64,000 nucleotides of DNA. It comes from Streptomyces sp. Act143 (GTDB lineage: Bacteria; Actinomycetota; Actinomycetes; Streptomycetales; Streptomycetaceae). The notes under the pieces were generated by a model, which saw only the letters and a list, made by a program, of their open reading frames with translations, made no database searches and was not told the DNA's origin. Both the position numbers and the translations under genes were made by a program. Each line of letters starts with the position of its first letter. Positions within the stretch are counted from its first letter, which is position 1. Location: assembly GCF_003143935.1 (NCBI RefSeq), contig NZ_QFRX01000001.1, positions 3,632,162 to 3,696,161 of the forward strand. The letters run 5' to 3'. This document shows positions 34,920-42,029 of this stretch, in pieces.

Positions 34920-35555
34920 TTACGCCCTCGCGGGTACCCCCGTCAGCGCCGTCACCACCGGATCCAGCGCCTGATGTATCTCGTCCCCCACCGACCGGAA
35001 GAACCCCAGCGGCGCCCCGTACGGGTCGTACACCTCGTCCGCCTCCGCCGTCGGCGCCAGCAACCACCCCCGCAGCGCCGCCGCCGCCCGCACCAGCGCG
35101 CGGGCACGGTCGACCACGCCGTCCTCCAGGGGGGGCAGCGTGGTCGGGTCTATCGCGCGGACCAGGCGGGTGAACTCCTTCAGGGTGAAGGTGCGCAGGC
35201 CCGCCGAGTGGCCCATGGAGATGACCTGGGCGCGGTGGTCGCGGGTGGCCGTCAGGACCAGGTCGGCCATGATGACGTGCTCGTCGAGGAGTTCGCGGCC
35301 GGTGAAGCCGGAGGCGTCCGCGCCGAAGTCGGCCAGGACCGTCTCCGCGTTGGCCTCCATGGGCGCGCCCTCATGGCCCCAGGTGCCGGCGCTCTCCACG
35401 ACGAGGCCGCCCCACAGCGGGTCGCCGAGCCGGTTCGCGAGGGCATGCCGGGTCAGCCGCTCGGTGATCGGCGAGCGGCACACGTTGCCGGTGCTGACGT
35501 GGAGGATGCGGAAGGAGTCACGCGGGAGACCGGTGAAGGTCCGCGTCTCTTCCAT
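34920..35555 (-). CDS. Low-molecular-weight phosphatase-like protein lacking the catalytic Cys
   Basis: This 211-residue protein has the LMW protein-tyrosine/arginine phosphatase fold signature near its N-terminus, but the P-loop reads HVSTGNVCRSPIT where the family has VCxGNxCRSP. The nucleophilic first Cys is serine (codon AGC); the second Cys, the Arg and the SP are kept. The C-terminal acid loop DPYG is present in EVYDPYGAP. The start is ATG 35555; a TTG at 35591 overlapping the upstream stop is less likely. It may be a substrate-binding pseudophosphatase. Confidence 0.8.
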   Translation of the reverse strand: MEETRTFTGLPRDSFRILHVSTGNVCRSPITERLTRHALANRLGDPLWGGLVVESAGTWGHEGAPMEANAETVLADFGADASGFTGRELLDEHVIMADLVLTATRDHRAQVISMGHSAGLRTFTLKEFTRLVRAIDPTTLPPLEDGVVDRARALVRAAAALRGWLLAPTAEADEVYDPYGAPLGFFRSVGDEIHQALDPVVTALTGVPARA

Positions 35556-35587
35556 GTCCCATATGCCACGCCCCGCGTCAGGGGCCG

Positions 35588-36235
35588 TCAATTCGCCACC
35601 TCGAGGTCGGGTACGACCTTCCTGAGCTCCTCCGCGGAGATCGCGCCCGCGCGGAGCAGGACGGGCACCTCGCGCGTCACGTCGACGATCGACGACGGGA
35701 CGTTGCCGGGGGTCGGGCCGCCGTCCAGGTAGACGGAGACGGAGTCGCCGAGCATCCCCTGCGCCGCGTCACAGTCCTCGGGGGCGGGGTGGCCGGTGAG
35801 GTTCGCCGAGGAGACCGCCATCGGGCCCACCTCGGTGAGCAGTTCGATCGCCACCGGGTGCAGGGGCATGCGGACCGCGACCGTGCCCCTCGTGTCACCC
35901 AGGTCCCACTGCAGCGACGGCTGGTGCTTGGCGACGAGCGTGAGCGCGCCCGGCCAGAACGCGTCGACCAGTTCCCAGGCCAGCTCGGAGAAGTCCGTGA
36001 CGAGGCCGTGCAGGGTGTTCGGGGAGCCGATGAGGACGGGCGTGGGCATGTTCCGGCCGCGGCCCTTGGCCTCCAGCAGATCGGCGACGGCCTCCGAGGA
36101 GAACGCGTCGGCGCCGATGCCGTACACCGTGTCGGTCGGGAGGACGACCAGCTCGCCACGGCGGACGGCGGACGCGGCCTCGCGCAGACCGGTCGAGCGG
36201 TCGGTCGCGTCGTTGGTGTCGTATCGCCGTGCCAT
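35588..36235 (-). CDS. L-threonylcarbamoyladenylate synthase (Sua5/YrdC family)
   Basis: This 215-residue enzyme makes threonylcarbamoyl-AMP for the t6A modification of ANN-decoding tRNAs. Motifs are VVLPTDTVYGIGADA (residues about 31-45), KGRGRNMPTPVLI and VAVRMPLHPVAIELL, then SSANLTGHP. The length covers the YrdC domain with a short extension. It follows prmC and prfA in a translation-related cluster. Confidence 0.92.
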   Translation of the reverse strand: MARRYDTNDATDRSTGLREAASAVRRGELVVLPTDTVYGIGADAFSSEAVADLLEAKGRGRNMPTPVLIGSPNTLHGLVTDFSELAWELVDAFWPGALTLVAKHQPSLQWDLGDTRGTVAVRMPLHPVAIELLTEVGPMAVSSANLTGHPAPEDCDAAQGMLGDSVSVYLDGGPTPGNVPSSIVDVTREVPVLLRAGAISAEELRKVVPDLEVAN

Positions 36236-36287
36236 ATCTAGCGGGCCTCCTCGTACACGTACTGCTGGCTGAGAGTCTTGGGGGTGG

Positions 36288-37169
36288 TCACGGCAGCGCC
36301 TTGCGGGCCGTCGCGAACCGGGGGCGGTTGTTGAGGTCGGGGTGGTCGGCCGCGTCGGCCCAGCCCCGTTCCTCGGTGAAGATCCACGGCACCTGGCCGC
36401 CCTGGGTGTCGGCGTGCTCGATGACGACGACGCCGCCGGGGCGGAGCAGCCGGTGCGCGGTGCGTTCCAGGCCGCGGATGAGATCGAGGCCGTCCTCGCC
36501 CGAGAACAGGGCGAGTTCGGGATCGTAGTCCCGCGCCTCGGGAGCGACGTACTCCCACTCGGTCAGCGGGATGTAGGGCGGGTTGGAGATGACCAGGTCG
36601 ACCTGGCCGTCGAGGTCCGGGAAGGCGTCCAGGGCGTTGCCCTGGCGCAGGTCGACCCTGGACCCCTCCATGTTCTTGCGCGTCCATCGCAGGGCGTCCT
36701 CGGACAGCTCCACGGCGTGCACGCGGGAACGCGGGACCTCCTGGGCGAGGGCGAGCGCGATGGCGCCGGAGCCGGTGCACAGGTCGACGATGCAGGGCTC
36801 GACGACGTCCATGGCGCGTACGGCGTCTATCGCCCACCCGACCACGGACTCGGTCTCGGGCCGGGGCACGAAGACGCCCGGGCCGACCTGGAGCTCCAGG
36901 TACCGGAAGAACGCCCGCCCCGTGATGTGCTGGAGCGGCTCGCGCTGCTCACGGCGGGCGATGACCTCCCAGTAGCGGGCGTCGAAGTCCGCGTCCTTCA
37001 CGGAGTGCAGCTCGCCCCGCTTCACGCCGTGCACGAACGCGGCGAGCTCCTCCGCGTCGTTGCGCGGCGAGGGCACGCCGGCGTCGGCCAGCCGCTGGGT
37101 GGCTTGAGCTACCTCAGCGAGCAGCAGACTGCGGGGGTTTGGGGGTCGCCCCCCAAATGATTGCTGCAC
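36288..37169 (-). CDS. prmC: Release factor glutamine methyltransferase
   Basis: This 293-residue protein N5-methylates the GGQ glutamine of peptide release factors. It has the SAM-binding motif VDLCTGSGAIALALA, the NPPYIPLTEWE catalytic motif and the N-terminal helical bundle with EPLQHITGRAFF. GTG 37169 is preceded by GGAGGA at 6 bases. The first 12 or so residues (QQSFGGRPPNPR) are encoded by a GC-rich repeat also found near atpA, so this extension is probably not part of the ancestral protein. prfA, its substrate gene, is directly upstream. Confidence 0.93.
   Translation of the reverse strand: MQQSFGGRPPNPRSLLLAEVAQATQRLADAGVPSPRNDAEELAAFVHGVKRGELHSVKDADFDARYWEVIARREQREPLQHITGRAFFRYLELQVGPGVFVPRPETESVVGWAIDAVRAMDVVEPCIVDLCTGSGAIALALAQEVPRSRVHAVELSEDALRWTRKNMEGSRVDLRQGNALDAFPDLDGQVDLVISNPPYIPLTEWEYVAPEARDYDPELALFSGEDGLDLIRGLERTAHRLLRPGGVVVIEHADTQGGQVPWIFTEERGWADAADHPDLNNRPRFATARKALP
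37133..37157. repeat. GGGGGTTTGGGGGTCGCCCCCC element, copy 2
   Basis: TTTGGGGG (37138-37145) pairs with CCCCCAAA (37150-37157). It matches the element at 28511-28533 in layout and most bases. It lies inside the 5' end of prmC, in frame. Confidence 0.6.
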
Positions 37170-37210
37170 GCAAGTCCTCCGTGTCGTACTCGGTCGTGCG
37201 TAGGTCCCTC

Positions 37211-38287
37211 TTACGCGGCCGCCAGCTTCGCCGCCGAGTCCGCGTCGACACAGGCCTGGATCACCGCGTCGAGGTCGCCGTCCAGGACCTGGTCCAAGTT
37301 GTACGCCTTGAACCCGACGCGGTGGTCCGAGATGCGGTTCTCCGGGAAGTTGTACGTACGGATCTTCTCGGAGCGGTCGACGGTACGGACCTGGCTGCGG
37401 CGGGCGTCGGCGGCTTCCCGCTCCGCCTCCTCCTGCGCCGCGGCGAGCAGCCTGGAGCGCAGGATACGCAAGGCCTGCTCCTTGTTCTGAAGCTGGCTCT
37501 TCTCGTTCTGGCAGGAAGCGACGACTCCGGTGGGAATGTGCGTGATGCGCACGGCGGAGTCCGTGGTGTTGACGGACTGTCCGCCGGGGCCGGAGGAGCG
37601 GTACACGTCGATGCGGAGGTCGTTGGGGTTGATCTCGACGTCGACCTCCTCGGCCTCGGGGGTCACCAGGACGCCCGCCGCGGAGGTATGGATACGGCCC
37701 TGGGACTCGGTCGCCGGGACGCGCTGTACGCGGTGCACGCCGCCCTCGTACTTCAGGCGGGCCCAGACGCCCTGGCCGGGCTCGGTGGCGCCCTGGCCGC
37801 CCTTGGTCTTCACGGCGACCTGGACGTCCTTGTAGCCGCCCAGCTCGGACTCGGTGGCGTCGATGATCTCGGTCTTCCAGCCGACGCGCTCGGCGTAGCG
37901 CAGGTACATCCGCAGCAGGTCGCCGGCGAACAGGGCCGACTCGTCACCGCCGGCGCCCGCCTTGATCTCCAGGATGACGTCCTTGTCGTCACTCGGGTCG
38001 CGGGGGACCAGCAGCAGCCGCAGCTTCTCGGTGAGCGCCTCGCGCTGCTCGGCGAGCTCCTTGACCTCGGCGGCGAAGTCCGGGTCGTCGGCGGCGAGTT
38101 CGCGTGCGGTCTCGATGTCGTCGCCGGTCTGCTTCCAGGAGCGGTACGTGGCGACGATCGGGGTGAGCTCGGCGTAGCGCTTGTTCAGCTTGCGCGCGTT
38201 GGCCTGGTCGGAGTGGACCGACGGGTCGGCGAGCTTCTTCTCCAGGTCGGCGTGCTCAGTGACCAGTTCCTCGACGGCCTCGAACAT
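37211..38287 (-). CDS. prfA: Peptide chain release factor 1
   Basis: This 358-residue factor recognises UAA and UAG. It has the GGQ motif in RSSGPGGQSVNTTDSAVRIT and the anticodon-like PAT-type motif in the HRVQRVPATESQGR segment. Typical length. It is upstream of prmC, whose product methylates its GGQ. Confidence 0.97.
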   Translation of the reverse strand: MFEAVEELVTEHADLEKKLADPSVHSDQANARKLNKRYAELTPIVATYRSWKQTGDDIETARELAADDPDFAAEVKELAEQREALTEKLRLLLVPRDPSDDKDVILEIKAGAGGDESALFAGDLLRMYLRYAERVGWKTEIIDATESELGGYKDVQVAVKTKGGQGATEPGQGVWARLKYEGGVHRVQRVPATESQGRIHTSAAGVLVTPEAEEVDVEINPNDLRIDVYRSSGPGGQSVNTTDSAVRITHIPTGVVASCQNEKSQLQNKEQALRILRSRLLAAAQEEAEREAADARRSQVRTVDRSEKIRTYNFPENRISDHRVGFKAYNLDQVLDGDLDAVIQACVDADSAAKLAAA

Positions 38288-38337
38288 CTCAGGGCTCCTG
38301 TACTGCGGATGAAAAGGGGAAGGCGGGCGACCAAAAA

Positions 38338-38381
38338 CGCCGGTCCCGGCGCGCTCCGAGGAGCGCGACCGCGGACCGGCG
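38338..38381 (-). terminator. Intrinsic terminator after rpmE
   Basis: CGCCGGTCC pairs with GGACCGGCG, enclosing a second stem GCGCTCC/GGAGCGC. On the minus strand it is followed by TTTTTGG (38332-38337), a real T-run, making this one of the clearest intrinsic terminators in the window. Confidence 0.88.
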
Positions 38382-38392
38382 CTGGTGGCTCG

Positions 38393-38611
38393 CTACTTCT
38401 TGGCAGCAGCCTTGCCGAAGCGGGCCTCGAAGCGGGCCACACGGCCACCGGTGTCGAGGATCTTCTGCTTGCCCGTGTAGAACGGGTGGCACTCGGAGCA
38501 GACCTCGGCACGGATGGTGCCGCTCTCGATCGTGCTACGGGTGGTGAACGACGCGCCACAGGTGCAGCTGACCTGCGTCTCGACGTACTCGGGGTGGATG
38601 TCGCGCTTCAA
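38393..38611 (-). CDS. rpmE: 50S ribosomal protein L31, zinc-binding form
   Basis: This 72-residue protein starts at TTG (38611) preceded by AGGAG 5 bases upstream and reads MKRDIHPEYVETQVSCTCG. The four cysteines (CTC, then CSEC in EVCSECHPFYTGKQ) mark the zinc-containing L31, as opposed to the zinc-free paralogue that Zur induces under starvation. The longer upstream frame is not conserved. Confidence 0.95.
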   Translation of the reverse strand: MKRDIHPEYVETQVSCTCGASFTTRSTIESGTIRAEVCSECHPFYTGKQKILDTGGRVARFEARFGKAAAKK

Positions 38612-38759
38612 GGTGTCTCCTAGTTTCGGGAGGGCACCGGGTCGCACCCGCGGGCTGCGGGGGCGTGAACCGGGGCCGACGTACCAGTCTGCCAGGACTG
38701 GCCGCATCCCCCAAAACGGGGGGTGGTGGTGATCTATTCCCAGCGGTGCGGCAGAGCGG

Positions 38760-39896
38760 CTAGGACGCCGTCACGACGCCTTCCGCCTGGCCCGTGGCCG
38801 TGCCCTTGGTCGCGCTCTTCGGGATCGCCCGGTCGTCCTCCAGGGCCTTCCAGACCACCTTGGCCTTCGCCTCGTCCACGAGGACGCGGTTGGCGTTCGC
38901 GGGGTCGTACTGGACCGGCATGGTGACCATGGTCATGTTCTTGGAGCTGATGCCCTTGAGTCCGTTGGCGAACGACATCAGCTTGTTGACCGAGCCCAGG
39001 TCGGAGTCGGCCGTCACGGCCTTGGTGGCGGTGTCGGCGAGGTCGTACAGCTTCTTCGGGTTGCCGAAGACGTCGACGTGCTTGATCTGGTCGATCAGCG
39101 CCTTGATGAACGCCTGCTGGAGCTGGATGCGGCCGAGGTCGGAGCCGTCGCCCACGCCGTGCCGGGTGCGGACCAGGCCGAGGGCCTGCTTGCCGGTGAG
39201 GGTGTGCGTGCCGGCCTTGAGGTCGAGGTGGCTCTCGCGGTCGGAGATGTCCTTGGTGGTGGTCACCTGGACGCCGCCGAGATCGTCGATGAGCTTCTGG
39301 AAGCCGGAGAAGTCGACCTCCAGGTAGTGGTCCATGCGGATGCCGGTGAGCGACTCGACGGTCTTGACGGCACAGGCGGCGCCGCCCGTGGAGTACGCGG
39401 AGTTGAACATCACCATCGACGCGGCGTCGTGCTCGTTCCCGTCGGTGTCGGTGCACTCGGGGCGGTCGATGAGGGTGTCGCGGGGGATGGAGACCACGCT
39501 GGCCTTCTTGTGGCCCTCGTAGACGTGCACGATCATCGCCGTGTCCGAGCGGGCGCTGCCGTCGTCGGCGCCGCCGCCGAGCTTCTTGTTCGAGCCGGAG
39601 CGGGTGTCCGAGCCGAGGACCAGGATGTTCTCGGAGCCGTTGTCGACCTTGGTCGGCCGGTCGGTGCCGAGGGCCTGGTCGATGTCGACGCTCTTGATGT
39701 TGCCGTTGAGCTTGAAGTACAGGTAGCCGGCCCCGGTGCCGCCCAGCACGACGACGCCCGCGGCGGTCCAGGCCGCGATCTTCAGGCCCTTGTGCCCGCT
39801 TCGGGTCTTGCGGCGGCGGCCCTTGGCGCGGTGGCGCGGGCCCGTGGTGCCGGACTCTCCCGGTATGCCGGGCTCCGGCGTGCTCTCGGCGGCCAT
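38760..39896 (-). CDS. LytR-CpsA-Psr (LCP) family protein
   Basis: This 378-residue protein has a basic cytoplasmic N-terminus (RHRAKGRRRKTRSGHKG), one transmembrane segment (about residues 40-60), and an extracellular LCP domain with NILVLGSDTR, SDTAMIVHV, SIPRDTLID and the LGLVRTRHGVGDGSDLGRIQRQ-type Arg motif. LCP enzymes attach teichoic acids or other polymers to peptidoglycan, which fits the TagO-like gene in the same region. S. coelicolor has the same gene next to rpmE and rho. Confidence 0.92.
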   Translation of the reverse strand: MAAESTPEPGIPGESGTTGPRHRAKGRRRKTRSGHKGLKIAAWTAAGVVVLGGTGAGYLYFKLNGNIKSVDIDQALGTDRPTKVDNGSENILVLGSDTRSGSNKKLGGGADDGSARSDTAMIVHVYEGHKKASVVSIPRDTLIDRPECTDTDGNEHDAASMVMFNSAYSTGGAACAVKTVESLTGIRMDHYLEVDFSGFQKLIDDLGGVQVTTTKDISDRESHLDLKAGTHTLTGKQALGLVRTRHGVGDGSDLGRIQLQQAFIKALIDQIKHVDVFGNPKKLYDLADTATKAVTADSDLGSVNKLMSFANGLKGISSKNMTMVTMPVQYDPANANRVLVDEAKAKVVWKALEDDRAIPKSATKGTATGQAEGVVTAS

Positions 39897-40022
39897 GTTC
39901 TCCTCGTTCTCGTCGGGTCGGTTACCCCCTGCTTTCAGGGTCAGACGTGGTCGCGAACGACCCGGACCTCACCATGGTCGCCCCGACGGGTCAGACGGGG
40001 AAACCGGGGAAAGGGTTGCACA

Positions 40023-40063
40023 ACGCACTGTGCCCATCCGGTGGACGGATGGGCACAGTGCGT
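40023..40063 (-). terminator. 18-bp hairpin after the protease gene
   Basis: Arms at 40023-40040 and 40046-40063 are perfectly complementary over 18 bp with a 5-base loop. It is 39 bases past the protease stop on the minus strand. Confidence 0.85.
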
Positions 40064-40101
40064 AGTCGAGGAGTCGGGGTGTACCCGGCTCACCTGCGAT
40101 T

Positions 40102-41889
40102 TCAGCCGAAGATGTCGTACTGCTTGAAATCGGTACCGACCGAGATCCTTGTGGCAAAGATCTCGCTGGTGGCCTTGCCGGTGCCCTTGTACAGGTACAG
40201 GGTGCCGCCGGGCGTACGGGCCAGGAAGTCGGCCTTGCCGTCACCGGTGATGTCGCCGATGGCGTCGAAGGCGTTGTACGTGGTGTTGCTCCAGGTGCGG
40301 ACCTTCACGCGGGCGGAGAAGGGGCTGGAGGCGTTGCCGGTGCCCTTGTAGAGGTAGAGGGCGCCGGTGCTGCGGTTGCGGGCGATGAGGTCGGCCTTGC
40401 CGTCACCGTTGAAGTCGCCCTTGCCGCGCACCATGTTGTACGCGTTCCAGCCTGTGCCCGTGCCGATCTGCTTGCGGGCCGCGAAGGTGCCGTCGCCGTT
40501 GCTCGGGTAGAGCCACGCCTTGCCGGCGGAGTCCACGGAGACCAGGTCCGGCTTGTAGTCGCCGGTGAGGTCGCCGGGGGCGATGATGCGCGTGCGGGTC
40601 TTCCAGTTGTCGAAGATCTTCTTGCGGGTGAATTCGCCCGTCGACCACACGTAACGGTCCCAGTAGACGGCACCGGTGGAGCTGTTGCGGTAGATGAAGT
40701 CCTGGACGCTGTCGCGGTTCAGGTCGGTCTGGACGACGACGTTGTAGGAGCCCCAGTAGCCGAGGGCCTGCCGGGCTCCGAAGGAGGTTCCCTTGGAGTC
40801 CTTCTCGTAGCCCGTCTTCGTGGACGCGTTGCGCACGAACAGGTCGGCCTTGTTGTCCGTGTAGCTCAAGTTGGCGTCGTCGACCTGCGCGTAAGCGGCG
40901 CCGAGGTAGGTGCTGACCTTCGAGAAGACGCTGTACGCGCCCTTCTCGACGCAGTCCGTGACGCCCCAGGAGACGACACCCACGATGCGGCCGTTCACGA
41001 CCAGCGGGCCACCGGAGTCACCGTTGCAGGCGGACGTCGTGCCCGCGTCGCTGCCGGTGGCGGGGTTGCCCGCGCAGACCATGTGCCCCTTGACGAAGTC
41101 GGCACCGTAATAGTTCGCGCAGGTGGTGTCCGACTGGATCGGCAGCGTGGCCGTCTTGAGGGTGTCGGAGATGTCCTGCGTGGTGGAGCTGGTACGGCCC
41201 CAGCCGTAGAGCTTCGCGCTCGTCCCGGCCTTGTACGAGGTGGTGTCGGTGGACGTCGTCATGCGGATCGGCGTCGCCTTGACCGGCTGGTTCAGGGTGA
41301 CGACGGCGATGTCGTTGTCGATGGTCCGCGCACTGTACGAGGGGTGGCTCCACTGGCGCACCGCGCCGGTGACCGTGCCGTTGGTGTTGCCGTTCGCGTC
41401 CGGCAGCGTCGTGGTGCCGGTGACGATCGCGCCGTACTTGGCCCAGTTGTAGCCCTTGACGCAGTGCGCGGCGGTGAGGATCTTCGTCGGCGAGACGACG
41501 GCGCCGCCGCAGAAGAAGTACACGTCGTTGGTCGAGTCCTGGTAGAAGAGCTGGGCCATCCAGGGCGCCGAGGTGATGGTCGTGGTGGTGCCACCGATGA
41601 TCTTCGCGTCGACCGTGCCGCTGCTGGTGCTGGAACTCAGCGAGGACTTCGAGGTCGTCTGCCCGGCGATGTCACCACCGGCCAGACCCCCCGCGACCCT
41701 GGCCTGGAGCTCGGCCTGCGACACCGTGGTGAGAGCGGGCGTCCTGAGCGCCGGCTCGGAGGCGGTGGCCGCCCCGGCCGACGTCATCATGAGCGCGGCC
41801 GCGACGGCGCCCGCGACACCGGCCGCGGCGACCGGCAGCCCGATCCGTATACGGCGTCTGTGGCGGCCTCCGGACATGGGTGTACCCAC
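40102..41889 (-). CDS. Secreted trypsin-like serine protease with FG-GAP/VCBS repeats
   Basis: This 595-residue protein has a signal peptide (residues about 1-44, after a RRRIRI basic start), a short propeptide, then a chymotrypsin-fold protease starting near KIIGGTTTT with catalytic H142 (LTAAHCVKG), D193 (IDNDIAVVTL) and S292 (CNGDSGGPLV). Residues from about 345 hold three or four FG-GAP/VCBS-type beta-propeller units (GDLTGDYKPDLVSV, GDFNGDGKADLIAR, GDITGDGKADFLAR). It starts at GTG 41889 or ATG 41877. It lies between the LCP gene and rho, bounded by terminators on both sides, as an independent unit. Confidence 0.9.
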   Translation of the reverse strand: MGTPMSGGRHRRRIRIGLPVAAAGVAGAVAAALMMTSAGAATASEPALRTPALTTVSQAELQARVAGGLAGGDIAGQTTSKSSLSSSTSSGTVDAKIIGGTTTTITSAPWMAQLFYQDSTNDVYFFCGGAVVSPTKILTAAHCVKGYNWAKYGAIVTGTTTLPDANGNTNGTVTGAVRQWSHPSYSARTIDNDIAVVTLNQPVKATPIRMTTSTDTTSYKAGTSAKLYGWGRTSSTTQDISDTLKTATLPIQSDTTCANYYGADFVKGHMVCAGNPATGSDAGTTSACNGDSGGPLVVNGRIVGVVSWGVTDCVEKGAYSVFSKVSTYLGAAYAQVDDANLSYTDNKADLFVRNASTKTGYEKDSKGTSFGARQALGYWGSYNVVVQTDLNRDSVQDFIYRNSSTGAVYWDRYVWSTGEFTRKKIFDNWKTRTRIIAPGDLTGDYKPDLVSVDSAGKAWLYPSNGDGTFAARKQIGTGTGWNAYNMVRGKGDFNGDGKADLIARNRSTGALYLYKGTGNASSPFSARVKVRTWSNTTYNAFDAIGDITGDGKADFLARTPGGTLYLYKGTGKATSEIFATRISVGTDFKQYDIFG

Positions 41890-41970
41890 GCAAGTCCCCC
41901 CTCGGGATCAGAAGTTCAGGCGGTCGAATCAGTGACCGAAGAGCGCGATCGTACACCGGTCCCACACACC

Positions 41971-42007
41971 GCGAAGGGCCACCCCTGCACCAGGGGTGGC
42001 CCTTCGC
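41971..42007 (-). terminator. Perfect 17-bp hairpin after rho
   Basis: GCGAAGGGCCACCCCTG pairs perfectly with its complement at 41991-42007 over CAC. It lies 23 bases beyond the rho stop. Confidence 0.88.
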
Positions 42008-42029
42008 TGAAGACTTGCGAAGACTGATG

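Noticed and set aside
35556..35591. TTG start for the phosphatase-like gene overlapping the Sua5 stop
   Set aside because: It would be translationally coupled, but the extra residues are not conserved in the family as I know it, and ATG 35555 gives a normal start.
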